A program made the position numbers and the translations under genes. A stretch of 51,941 nucleotides of DNA. Origin: a virus. The DNA lies in the IMG/VR virus record IMGVR_UViG_3300037148_000041, positions 1-51,941 of that record. One strand, 5' to 3'. This document shows, piece after piece, positions 1-6,866 of the stretch. The notes beneath the pieces were generated by a model that saw only the letters and a program-made list of their open reading frames with translations, was not told where the DNA came from and made no database searches. How positions within the stretch are numbered: the first letter of the stretch is position 1; the number at the start of each line of letters is the position of its first letter.

Positions 1-126
1 GGCCATCAGGTCAGCGTTCGCCAGATTCCGAGCGGGAGTTTGCGTTATCGGATAGATGCTGGCCGTTGGCTTTTAGCCATCGAAATGGACCTGTTTTATG
101 CTCGAACATACGAGAAACGGGCGTGA
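1..126 (+). CDS. 3' end of an unidentified protein (partial)
   Basis: Frame 1 is open from the first base to a TGA at 124-126, giving 41 C-terminal residues rich in Arg, Leu and Tyr and ending EKRA. The stop shares GTGA with the GTG start of the next gene, the usual tight coupling in this phage, which supports both calls. The rest of the gene lies outside the window and no family is recognised. Confidence 0.5.
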   Translation, partial: GHQVSVRQIPSGSLRYRIDAGRWLLAIEMDLFYARTYEKRA

Positions 127-314
127 CGGCAATTCAGTACAAAGCCGCCATAAAGATGCTTGGATTGTCCCAGCACCTTGCGGGTGATTGGCTAGGGATA
201 GGCCGCAGAACATCTCAGGGCTATGCGTTAGGCGAATATCAGGTACCCGAGCCGGTAGCCAAGTTGTTGCGGCTCTGCATCAAGATGAAGCTAAAGCCCG
301 AGGACGTGAAATGA
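123..314 (+). CDS. Small helix-turn-helix-like protein
   Basis: The 63-aa product starts at GTG 123, overlapping the upstream stop (GTGA). An earlier ATG at 66 is in frame but would overlap the upstream gene deeply. The stretch AAIKMLGLSQHLAGDWLGIG followed by RRTSQGYALGEYQVPEPVAK resembles the Cro/XRE-like HTH proteins of rhizobial prophages, with a helix pair and a second segment ending in the VPEPVAKLLRL helix common in such short regulators. A DNA-binding role is inferred from this pattern only; no target is known. Confidence 0.55.
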   Translation: MTAIQYKAAIKMLGLSQHLAGDWLGIGRRTSQGYALGEYQVPEPVAKLLRLCIKMKLKPEDVK

Positions 315-582
315 AAGCGGCGATGGATATGACCGACGTTCCCTGATCACCGGCCTGATCTCGCTCGTTGCCGCGCCTGCAATCGTGCGGGCCGGGATAT
401 TGATGCCAGTCAAGCAAATCATTGGCCCAACAGAATCATTCTTTAATGAATGGGCATCTGCACAAGCGGAAGCGGAATATCTCGCACAAGGCAACACCGT
501 AATAGCATTTTATGAAGATAAAATGATCGAATACGTCAAGGTTACGTGGCTCGATTCCGCGCGGGCATTCAGCTATTCATAA
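311..582 (+). pseudogene. Tat-signal small protein with a 1-nt frameshift near its start
   Basis: The 3' frame reads RRSLITGLISLVAAPAIVRA from 334 and continues to a TAA at 580-582. This is a twin-arginine signal (RR-x-L, hydrophobic run, A-P-A-I-V-R-A cleavage region) ahead of a short mature part beginning LMPVK. No start codon exists in this frame upstream of the arginines. ATG 311, coupled to the preceding stop as ATGA, and ATG 329 lie in another frame that stops at 344-346. One extra C near 332-334 would join ATG-ACC to CGA-CGT and restore the gene. It is therefore a frameshift mutation or a base-calling error. The stop codon is supplied by the inserted repeat at 580. Confidence 0.6.
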
Positions 583-650
583 CGTCCGAAAGTTCTCAGG
601 CATTAGCTGCCTAGGGAAAGCCCCGGCCTTTAGGTCGGGGAAGATGTTAC
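580..650 (+). repeat. Solo IS200/IS605-type right end, copy 1 of a 71-nt repeat
   Basis: These 71 nt recur without mismatch at 40469-40539. The element holds a small hairpin (AGGC...GCCT, 597-612) and an 8-bp stem with loop TTTA (CCCCGGCC...GGTCGGGG, 621-640), then AAGATGTTAC. A subterminal stem followed by a GTTAC-type end is the layout of right ends of IS200/IS605 elements. In TnpB-bearing elements this region is also the 3' part of the guide RNA scaffold. No left end or transposase gene is adjacent. The upstream gene's stop codon falls in its first bases. Confidence 0.7.
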
Positions 651-706
651 GGGAGCGTTGAGGGGCAATCTGTCAACGACAATCAATGCAAGGTGGGAAG
701 TTTCTC

Positions 707-841
707 GTGAAACGGAAATATGTGATCAAGAAACGGCCCCGCCGGTCTGTCGCTGTATCGATCGCGGCATCGAAGAAGGGCTGGCGCAGCCGGCGCAAGC
801 GCAACCGGGCACAGGCGGCCATAGCGGAACTGGCGATATAA
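707..841 (+). CDS. Small basic protein, unknown function
   Basis: A 44-aa protein starts at GTG 707 with AAGGTGGGAAG about 8 nt upstream; ATG 686 is an in-frame alternative without a good ribosome site. It is very rich in Arg and Lys (KRKYVIKKRPRRS, GWRSRRKRNR), suggesting nucleic-acid binding. Its TAA overlaps the ATG of the next gene (TAATG), which supports translation. The family is not recognised. Confidence 0.45.
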   Translation: MKRKYVIKKRPRRSVAVSIAASKKGWRSRRKRNRAQAAIAELAI

Positions 842-1251
842 TGGCATTCACGAACATCGACACACCCGGCAACCGGCACAACCGCCGCGTTGTTGCTGCG
901 ATCCAGCGGTCCTCCGGCAAGGAGACCAGATTAGCGGCAGCGCAGGAAAAGCGGATGCGGAGGGCGGCCAAGCAGTTTGAGCGCGACCTCGACCGCACCA
1001 TCGTGTTCTATGCGCAGCCAGAGCGCGGCTTTGTCGCCGCCGAGGACCCGGACGGTGCCTATCTGATGGAGCCGCGCGGCGATCGGCGGCAAATCATCGT
1101 GGCAGGCGATTTCGGCCGACGATCTGATCATTATGTCAATGCTGTGAGCGTGTTCCTCAAGCAAAAGGTCACACTGCTATCGGTTGACGCGATCCGGACC
1201 GAGCCGCACATCACCCGAAAATTCACCAGCATCCTCGTCGAGGTGGCCTGA
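841..1251 (+). CDS. Hypothetical phage protein, 136 aa
   Basis: The start at ATG 841 is chosen because it overlaps the upstream stop (TAATG); an in-frame start at 658 would cover the whole preceding gene. The N-terminal half is a basic helical segment (RLAAAQEKRMRRAAKQFERD) and the C-terminal half looks like a mixed alpha/beta domain. No family is recognised. Confidence 0.6.
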   Translation: MAFTNIDTPGNRHNRRVVAAIQRSSGKETRLAAAQEKRMRRAAKQFERDLDRTIVFYAQPERGFVAAEDPDGAYLMEPRGDRRQIIVAGDFGRRSDHYVNAVSVFLKQKVTLLSVDAIRTEPHITRKFTSILVEVA

Positions 1252-1253
1252 TC

Positions 1254-1319
1254 ATGCGAAGCACCAAATGGGGGTCCGGCGACCGCTACGTCTCCGTTAA
1301 ATGCCCGGTCTGCCGATAG
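1254..1319 (+). CDS. Possible 21-aa peptide with a Cys pair
   Basis: ATG 1254 follows the previous stop by 2 nt and reads to TAG 1317-1319. It encodes MRSTKWGSGDRYVSVKCPVCR. The CPVC pair suggests the first knuckle of a zinc ribbon, so this may be the stump of a longer gene cut off at the start of the gene-free stretch. Support is only position and the Cys motif. Confidence 0.25.
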   Translation: MRSTKWGSGDRYVSVKCPVCR

Positions 1320-1326
1320 ATCATCC

Positions 1327-1345
1327 GATCTTGATAATCAAGATC
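1327..1345. repeat. 19-bp palindrome, GATCAAGAT family
   Basis: GATCTTGAT-A-ATCAAGATC is a perfect 9-bp inverted repeat around one base, followed by a further ATCAAGAT at 1343-1350. It could be an operator or the border of an excised or degenerate element. The same half-site recurs at 1678-1712. Confidence 0.6.
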
Positions 1346-1677
1346 AAGATGGTTTTCAAACATTTCAAAGCCCCTGTCAGCCCGGCAATATTATTGCCTA
1401 CCGAGCCCGGATCAAAGCCTTCGCAAAGCGCGCCCCGCCGTAGAACATCGCGGGGGATGAAGCGAGCGGGCACTTAACCTTCCGACCGTGATCGATTGCC
1501 GCCAAGGGGATCGATCGGCAACTAGGGCAATGTACGGCAGATTTAATCCTGTCTGTGGGTCTTCACAGAACCGGGCGGCCGGCCACCGATAAAAGGCACC
1601 CTAGCTATACTCGCTGCTTGGTACCTCAACCGCATGGCATATCTGCCGGGTCTTGCGGAAGGACGGCTATGTCTGTA

Positions 1678-1712
1678 GATCAAGATGATCGGAACTTGAA
1701 ATCATCTTGATC
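1678..1712. repeat. 12-bp inverted repeat just before the portal gene
   Basis: GATCAAGATGAT at 1678-1689 and ATCATCTTGATC at 1701-1712 are perfect inverted copies separated by 11 nt. The hairpin ends 10 nt before the portal ATG, which has no visible Shine-Dalgarno sequence. It could act as an operator, or as an RNA structure limiting portal translation. It shares its half-site with the palindrome at 1327. Confidence 0.6.
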
Positions 1713-1722
1713 GGATTGCGCG

Positions 1723-4131
1723 ATGGCATGGGGCGGTGATCGCAAAGGCGATAAGTGGAAAAAGCAAGTTGCCAAAAAGACTAACCCGAACAAACCGATC
1801 GCGCGCGCCGAGACGAAGCTGAAGCCGTCGACCCAGATCACGGTAGCGGCCGAGCCCAAATCCTCCCCCGCGATTGACCCCCGCGCCTGGGCGATGATGC
1901 TCCCCGAGATCGAGGCGATGAGCCAGAAATATTCGGTTCGGCAGGAGCGGACAGCGGAGAACAACCCGTTCCGGTTGCCGGAGTTTCCGAGGCCGCTGGT
2001 CGAGAGGCTGAAATCCGCCAAACTGCCGACGATGGCGATGGACAATGCGCTGGTCGGCAATCTATCGGCCGCTGGCGACCAATGGCTGGCCGGTGGCTCG
2101 TTCTGGGGGATGCCGGGCGAGGGTCTGCTGTTCCTTGGCTACACCTACCTGTCGGAGCTTGCCCAGCGCCCCGAATACCGCGTCATGTCGGAGACCATCG
2201 CGGACGACGCCACCCGAAAGGGGATCGACTTCGATGTCGTGGGCGACGATCAGCAGCAGCAAGAGGATCGCAAGAAGGATCCATTCGGATTCGACGAGAA
2301 GATGGCAGACCCCGACGAACGACAGAAGCGGATCAAAAAGGCTGGCAAACTCGACAAGATCAAGGCGCTCAAGGATGATCAAATCCGTCTCGAGGTCATG
2401 CCCAGATTATACGAGATGTTCCGCGGCGACGGGTTCTTCGGCCGCATGCACCTGTTCCTCGATATCCGCGATCCGGCTAAGGGCGACGATATCAATCAGG
2501 AGGAACTGAAGTCGCCGATCGGCGATTCCCGCGATGAGACCAGCAAGACCAAATGCCAGAAGGGGTGGTTTCAGGGCCTGCGATCGGTCGAGCCGGTCTG
2601 GACCTACCCGCTGATGTACAACGCGATCAACCCGCTACGGAAGGACTGGTACAGCCCGCAGACCTGGTACGTGATGGGCCAGGAAATCCACGGCACCCGG
2701 CTGCAGACCTTCATCGGGCACCCGGTCCCCGATATGCTGAAGCCCGCCTATTCGTTCGGCGGGCTGTCGCTGACGCAGATGGCGAAGCCCTACGTCGACA
2801 TCTGGTTGCAGACCCGGAAGAGCGTCGCGCAACTTATCCACAGCTTTTCCGTCATGGTTTTGATGACCGATCTTTCGACCCTGATGCAGCCCGGGAACGT
2901 CGGCGCCTTGCTCGCGCGCGTGGCCGCATTCAACATGTTGCGCGACAATCAGCGCACCTATGTCGTTAACAAAAACACCGAGGATTTCAAAAATGTGAGC
3001 GCTTCATTGAGCGGGCTGCATGAGTTGCAGGCGCAGAGTCAGGAGCACATTTTTTCTGTGGTTCGCATCCCAGCCGTGAAGTTCACAGGAATACAACCTG
3101 CAGGATTAAATTCATCCAGCGAGGGTGAGATCGAAACCTATGACGATTCAATCACGGCGCTGCAGATGCGCTTCGCCGACCCCAACTTGCGCCGGATCAT
3201 CAACTTCCAGCAGCTATCGCTGTTCGGCGAGATCGATCCGCAAATCACCCATCGTTGGGAGCCGTTGCGCGAAATGACGGATGCCGAGCGCGGCCAGAAG
3301 CAAAAGGACGAGGCCGATCGCGACGATAAGTATGTGGCGATGGGCGCTCTGTCGCCAGAGCTGGTCTTCCACCGCATCATCAACGACAAGGACCTGCCCT
3401 ATACGGAACTGAGCCCGGACGACGTCCCCGACCTTCTGAGTGAGGAAGAAGAAGGGCTCGAGCCCGAGGGCGGCAAGCCCCAACCGCAGGTCGATGGCGG
3501 CGGGGATAAGCCCGACGACGACAAGGGAGGCGAGGCTAACGATGCCGACCTCCCTTTCGCCTCTGATGCGGCGTTCAACGAAAGCGAGCATCCGCGAGCA
3601 CCAGATGGAAAATTCGGTAGCGGAGGAGGTGGCGGAGGTTCGAAGCCGGCGCGGCTCACCCCAACCGAGAAAGCCTATCTAGATAGCTACAGCGGAGACG
3701 AGTTCCTGAAATTGAATACGAAACTTCGCGAAGGGGACGCCAGTTCTCCTGCGGTCGCCAAGCTGGACTCGGCGATAGCCAAGACGACAGTTGCTCCGGG
3801 TACGAAGCTTTATCGCGGCATCAGCAAGGACGCGCTCAAGCAATTGATTAAGGGAGACGTCATCAACGCTGGTCAGGCTCTCGAGGACCCGGGGTTTCTA
3901 TCTACATCGACAGACCGCAATATCGCTGGCTTGAACAGCATCGGCGGAGTCGTGATGGAGATCGAGGTTGGAGAAGGGCAGCATGGCCTCGACATGGGCC
4001 AGATCAGCCGCAATCAGCATGAAAAGGAAGTGGTGCTACCGCGCAATTCAAAAATGAAGGTCTTGGGACTGCGCGCTCCCAAGAAGCCGGGCGATCCGAT
4101 CATCGTTCGAGTGGCGACAGAAAATGGTTAA
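1723..4131 (+). CDS. Portal protein (DUF1073-like) fused to a C-terminal ADP-ribosyltransferase domain
   Basis: Residues 1 to about 600 match the DUF1073-type portal: a conserved FLGYTYLSELAQRPEYR region, the LEVMPRLYEMFRGDGFFG segment and a Pro/Asp/Glu-rich tail. Portals form the dodecameric ring at the capsid vertex that receives packaged DNA. At residue 618 a linker FNESEHPRAPDGKFGSGG and a glycine run lead into about 165 extra residues. These carry the signatures of an R-S-E type ADP-ribosyltransferase: YRG (Arg698), FLSTSTD (Ser727-Ser729) and an E-x-E pair (Glu767, Glu769), the layout of arginine-modifying toxins. The length of 802 aa is well above a plain portal of this family. No Shine-Dalgarno is visible before ATG 1723. 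The stop overlaps the MuF-like gene. Confidence 0.88.
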   Translation: MAWGGDRKGDKWKKQVAKKTNPNKPIARAETKLKPSTQITVAAEPKSSPAIDPRAWAMMLPEIEAMSQKYSVRQERTAENNPFRLPEFPRPLVERLKSAKLPTMAMDNALVGNLSAAGDQWLAGGSFWGMPGEGLLFLGYTYLSELAQRPEYRVMSETIADDATRKGIDFDVVGDDQQQQEDRKKDPFGFDEKMADPDERQKRIKKAGKLDKIKALKDDQIRLEVMPRLYEMFRGDGFFGRMHLFLDIRDPAKGDDINQEELKSPIGDSRDETSKTKCQKGWFQGLRSVEPVWTYPLMYNAINPLRKDWYSPQTWYVMGQEIHGTRLQTFIGHPVPDMLKPAYSFGGLSLTQMAKPYVDIWLQTRKSVAQLIHSFSVMVLMTDLSTLMQPGNVGALLARVAAFNMLRDNQRTYVVNKNTEDFKNVSASLSGLHELQAQSQEHIFSVVRIPAVKFTGIQPAGLNSSSEGEIETYDDSITALQMRFADPNLRRIINFQQLSLFGEIDPQITHRWEPLREMTDAERGQKQKDEADRDDKYVAMGALSPELVFHRIINDKDLPYTELSPDDVPDLLSEEEEGLEPEGGKPQPQVDGGGDKPDDDKGGEANDADLPFASDAAFNESEHPRAPDGKFGSGGGGGGSKPARLTPTEKAYLDSYSGDEFLKLNTKLREGDASSPAVAKLDSAIAKTTVAPGTKLYRGISKDALKQLIKGDVINAGQALEDPGFLSTSTDRNIAGLNSIGGVVMEIEVGEGQHGLDMGQISRNQHEKEVVLPRNSKMKVLGLRAPKKPGDPIIVRVATENG

Positions 4132-4918
4132 GAAACGGAAAGACCACACGGTTCTCAGGGCCGTTCGGCCGAACGCCGGCATCGAGGCCGAGTACCGCGC
4201 GCGGCTGCAGCGCCTGGTCGACGACATGCACCGGTCCTATGCCTATTTCCTCAAGGCGCAGTACCGGGAGACGCCGCCAGCTCTGGCGATGGACGCAACG
4301 CCGGCCAAGGAGCTGCTGCGAGAATTGTCCCTGCTCGGCAAACGGTGGGCCAAGCGGATCGACGACGCTGCACCGCGGCTCGCGGAATGGTTCACCAGGT
4401 CAGCATCGAACAGGTCCCAGGCGGCGCTGAAGAAGATACTGCGCGACGGCGGGATGTCGGTCGAGTTCCAACTCACGCCGAAAATGCGGGATGCCTATCA
4501 GGCGACGCTCGCTGAAAACGTCCAGCTTATTAAGTCGATCGGCAGCGAGTATCATACGCAGGTCAGCGGTTTGGTAATGCGATCAGTTACGGCTGGACGT
4601 GACCTTGGCGGGTTGGCGAAAGAACTAGAGCATCGGTACGGCGTAACGCGCCGACGGGCCGCTAACATCGCGTTGTCCCAAAACAATCTTGCGACGAGTA
4701 CGTTCACAAAAGTCAGGCAGGTAGACCTCGGATTGCAAGCGTCTTGGCTTCACTCCCATGGGGGCCGTGAGCCCCGCCCCAGTCACGTTGCGAATAGTGG
4801 AAAGCCTTACGATCCGGCAGTCGGATGGTTTGATCCCGAAGTCAAGAAAATGATATGGCCGGGAACTTTGCCCGGGTGTAAATGCGTCAGCCGCTCAATC
4901 GTGAAAGGCTTTACCTAA
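4124..4918 (+). CDS. MuF-like minor head protein
   Basis: The 264-aa product overlaps the portal stop by 8 nt. A helical N-terminal half is followed by the phage Mu gpF / SPP1 gp7-type minor head domain. Its typical end is visible: HSHGGREPRPSHV, then YDPAVGWFDP and PGTLPGCKC with paired Cys. Proteins of this family bind the portal and enter the procapsid in a few copies. Position right after the portal fits. No toxin domain is attached here, unlike some MuF proteins. Confidence 0.85.
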   Translation: MVKKRKDHTVLRAVRPNAGIEAEYRARLQRLVDDMHRSYAYFLKAQYRETPPALAMDATPAKELLRELSLLGKRWAKRIDDAAPRLAEWFTRSASNRSQAALKKILRDGGMSVEFQLTPKMRDAYQATLAENVQLIKSIGSEYHTQVSGLVMRSVTAGRDLGGLAKELEHRYGVTRRRAANIALSQNNLATSTFTKVRQVDLGLQASWLHSHGGREPRPSHVANSGKPYDPAVGWFDPEVKKMIWPGTLPGCKCVSRSIVKGFT

Positions 4919-5193
4919 TGCTGAATTTCGTGATCGTCGACAACGACGAATACTTCCGCACCGGAAAGATCATCGAGACGATCGAGAAAGAATATTTCCT
5001 CGTCCAGTTCGATAACATGAACGAAAAGGGCAAGAAGATGCCGCCGGAGTTGTTTCACATTTCCGAAATGATTGCGCTTAATGGCGAGTTCAAAGCGTGG
5101 GGTTTCTTCGCGACTGCCGAACAGTTGCAGGAATGGCTGGACGAGATCGATTCGCCGCGGCCGGCGCGGATTGTGAATCTGGTCAAGAACTGA
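4918..5193 (+). CDS. Hypothetical protein, 91 aa
   Basis: The start at ATG 4918 overlaps the MuF-gene stop (TAATG). The protein is acidic and begins with a beta-rich segment (MLNFVIVDNDEYFRTGKIIE). No family is recognised. It ends in TGATG overlap with the next gene, so it belongs to the head operon. Confidence 0.65.
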   Translation: MLNFVIVDNDEYFRTGKIIETIEKEYFLVQFDNMNEKGKKMPPELFHISEMIALNGEFKAWGFFATAEQLQEWLDEIDSPRPARIVNLVKN

Positions 5194-5408
5194 TGGCCGA
5201 CCGATACCCGAAACCCCGCGAAGACTTGGAAGCCGAGAATGTTGCACTGCGCGCGGATGCCGACCGGCTGAAGGCATCAGTGGCGACGCTGCAATCCGCG
5301 CTGTTCGCCCGCGACGCCGAGATCGCCAACCTGAAGAAGCCGAAGCGCAAGGCCCACGAGCTTGACCCCATGGCTAAAGACGCATTCGCTCGTCCATTCA
5401 GGGGATAG
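5193..5408 (+). CDS. Short coiled-coil protein
   Basis: The 71-aa product starts at ATG 5193, overlapping the preceding stop. Residues 8-48 (LEAENVALRADADRLKASVA and on) form clear heptads, indicating a coiled coil, followed by a basic patch KKPKRKAHELDP. The function is unknown; it may be a small oligomerising or DNA-binding accessory protein. Confidence 0.6.
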   Translation: MADRYPKPREDLEAENVALRADADRLKASVATLQSALFARDAEIANLKKPKRKAHELDPMAKDAFARPFRG

Positions 5409-5416
5409 TATTTGCC

Positions 5417-5638
5417 ATGAAGAAACTTTCCACGCGCGAGCGGCAGGTTTGCAACATGGTCGTGTCCGGCCTCACGAGCAGGGAAATCGGGGTGAGCCTG
5501 GGGATATCCTCCCGCACGGTCGAGGATCACCGCCGCGGCGTTCTGACTAAATATGGCGTGCGGAACGCCGTTGAGTTGGTCCGCGCGGTTTATGGAATCG
5601 AAAAGACGGCAGAATCTGTGCTATGTCCAAAATTCTGA
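5417..5638 (+). CDS. Solo LuxR/GerE-type HTH protein
   Basis: The 73-aa product is almost only a LuxR-type HTH: LSTRERQVCNMVVSGLTSRE followed by IGVSLGISSRTVEDHR and a C-terminal helix VRNAVELVRAVYG. The motif order STRE-x-QV...G.T..EIG..LGIS.RTVE is that of GerE/NarL DNA-binding domains. There is no receiver or autoinducer domain, so it resembles free-standing LuxR-HTH regulators. It probably binds DNA as a dimer. Its place inside the head operon is unusual and its target cannot be seen. Confidence 0.8.
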   Translation: MKKLSTRERQVCNMVVSGLTSREIGVSLGISSRTVEDHRRGVLTKYGVRNAVELVRAVYGIEKTAESVLCPKF

Positions 5639-5653
5639 TTCTGGAAATAGTGA

Positions 5654-6076
5654 ATGATGGATTCCGCTGAAATGACCATCTACCAATGGGCAATGATATC
5701 GATATCGGCTGGCGGGTTTCTTCTGACTGTCGGCGCCATGATTGCCGGTAGTGTTTGGGCCGTCTCCAAAATCAGACAAGACGTGGCTGAACACATAAAG
5801 GACGAGCATATACAAAGATCAGCAGCCATCCAGCATGCAATGGCAAGATTTGATGAGGCGCAGGAAGTTCAGGATCACAATTTCGGAGAGGTGGGACTTT
5901 CCTTAAGACGGTTTATCGAATCGATCGAAAAGAAGGTTCATGAGGTCGAGATTTGGGGCCGCGACAACTACGCGCTCAAGCATGATGTTTCCGAGGTCCG
6001 CAAGGATATCAAGGAAATGCGGGCCGAGATCGTCACCGACATCAAGGAACTAGGCAGGAAGATCGACAGTAAATAG
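5654..6076 (+). CDS. Membrane-anchored coiled-coil protein
   Basis: The 140-aa product has one N-terminal membrane segment (residues about 11-37, ISAGGFLLTVGAMIAGSVWA) and a long charged helical region (residues 40-140) with coiled-coil character. This topology is shared by small phage membrane proteins of lysis or superinfection type, but no family motif is visible. ATG 5654 or 5657 can start it. Confidence 0.6.
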   Translation: MMDSAEMTIYQWAMISISAGGFLLTVGAMIAGSVWAVSKIRQDVAEHIKDEHIQRSAAIQHAMARFDEAQEVQDHNFGEVGLSLRRFIESIEKKVHEVEIWGRDNYALKHDVSEVRKDIKEMRAEIVTDIKELGRKIDSK

Positions 6077-6141
6077 AAATAGCGATGGAACCAAAATTCC
6101 TATCCCGAGTTGCAGCGGTCTAACCCCGGAGGATTTCGGTC

Positions 6142-6396
6142 ATGTCGTGCTTCTCTTTAGATTTCTTTGAAAAGCTTTGCATCTTGATCGTGATCATCAT
6201 CGCGGCGTGGGCGATCACCAAACTGTTTCTGCCATATTTGCTTCAGTTTCTTCCAGCGGTTGTCATTCAGATTATCAAGATCGTGGTTGGAGCAGTTATC
6301 GCGATTTGCTGCATCATCATCATATTCGGATTGATCAGTTGCCTATTGGGTGCAGCCGGAGGTCTGTTCGGCACCGGTCATCCCTTTCTCCGCTGA
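6142..6396 (+). CDS. Small integral membrane protein
   Basis: The 84-aa product has a strong ribosome site (CCCGGAGGA) before ATG 6142. Nearly all of the chain is hydrophobic, with two or three membrane helices: LCILIVIIIAAWAITKLFL, a middle helix around residues 37-50, and IAICCIIIIFGLISCLLGAA. The topology is holin-like, but it lies far from the lysis genes, so the role is open. Confidence 0.6.
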   Translation: MSCFSLDFFEKLCILIVIIIAAWAITKLFLPYLLQFLPAVVIQIIKIVVGAVIAICCIIIIFGLISCLLGAAGGLFGTGHPFLR

Positions 6397-6641
6397 AGAT
6401 CAATGCCCCTACAGCGACATGACGAACTGCTCCTATCCGCGATCATCGGTCGCTCCGCTGCCGCCTTATCCGCCGGCGCCGCCAGAAATTTGTCGGGGAT
6501 GTTGAGAATCGGACTAGACTGAAACCAGCGGAGGGCTTACCGCTACTGCACTTGGGATCGCCTTAACCGCCTCGGACCCTGCCAATAACAGGAACTCCGG
6601 GGCGGTTTTGCGATTCGGGTTCCGCGTGATAAATGCTTTGC
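6397..6641 (+). other. Intergenic stretch with terminator
   Basis: No supported gene. Short frames here (39 aa from 6403; a Pro-rich frame ending EICRGC) lack ribosome sites. The 3' half holds the terminator at 6565-6609, so the head region is probably made as more than one transcript. Confidence 0.4.
6565..6609 (+). terminator. Rho-independent terminator
   Basis: AACCGCC-T-CGGA (6565-6576) pairs with TCCG-G-GGCGGTT (6596-6607), and TTTT runs at 6606-6609. A long interrupted stem followed by a short T run fits an intrinsic terminator on the plus strand. Confidence 0.65.
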
Positions 6642-6866
6642 ATGGGCACCGAATCCAACTCACGCCTGCCGACGCCGATCGCCAACATGGGGCCGTGGGA
6701 CTTTTGGGCGTCGCCCTATGCGATCGGGCTGTCGGTTGAGGACGCTGATGCACTGGCGCAAGGCAAAGCACTCCCGGAGCAGATCGATCGCGCGCAGATA
6801 CTCGGTGGGTTCGCCAAGCACGCATTGATGGCCGCGCCGCACAACGAACCCGTGAGGCCATCCTGA
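6642..6866 (+). CDS. Hypothetical protein, 74 aa
   Basis: The frame runs from ATG 6642 (or ATG 6633) to a TGA that overlaps the next ATG (TGATG), the usual coupling here. The sequence (MGPWDFWASPYAIGLSVEDA, then a helical C-terminus) is not recognised. It may be a short head-assembly accessory protein. Confidence 0.5.
   Translation: MGTESNSRLPTPIANMGPWDFWASPYAIGLSVEDADALAQGKALPEQIDRAQILGGFAKHALMAAPHNEPVRPS

Larger units (their letters stand above)
1320..1722. other. Gene-free stretch bordered by palindromes
   Basis: About 400 bp without a convincing reading frame on either strand, directly before the portal gene. A terminase large subunit is often found here in related phages and is not present. 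The borders carry palindromes that share the word GATCAAGAT (1327-1345 and 1678-1712). The interior contains a few short inverted repeats but no recognised gene, tRNA or transposase remnant. Confidence 0.5.

Noticed and set aside
580-650. CRISPR-like repeat, because the 71-nt unit recurs in the window
   Set aside because: Only two copies 40 kb apart, no spacers and no array; it fits a transposon right end.
6403-6522. Short frames after the membrane protein at 6142 that resemble an embedded Rz1-like Pro-rich gene
   Set aside because: The Pro-rich frame (ending EICRGC) has no lipobox, signal peptide or ribosome site, and lies far from the lysis genes.
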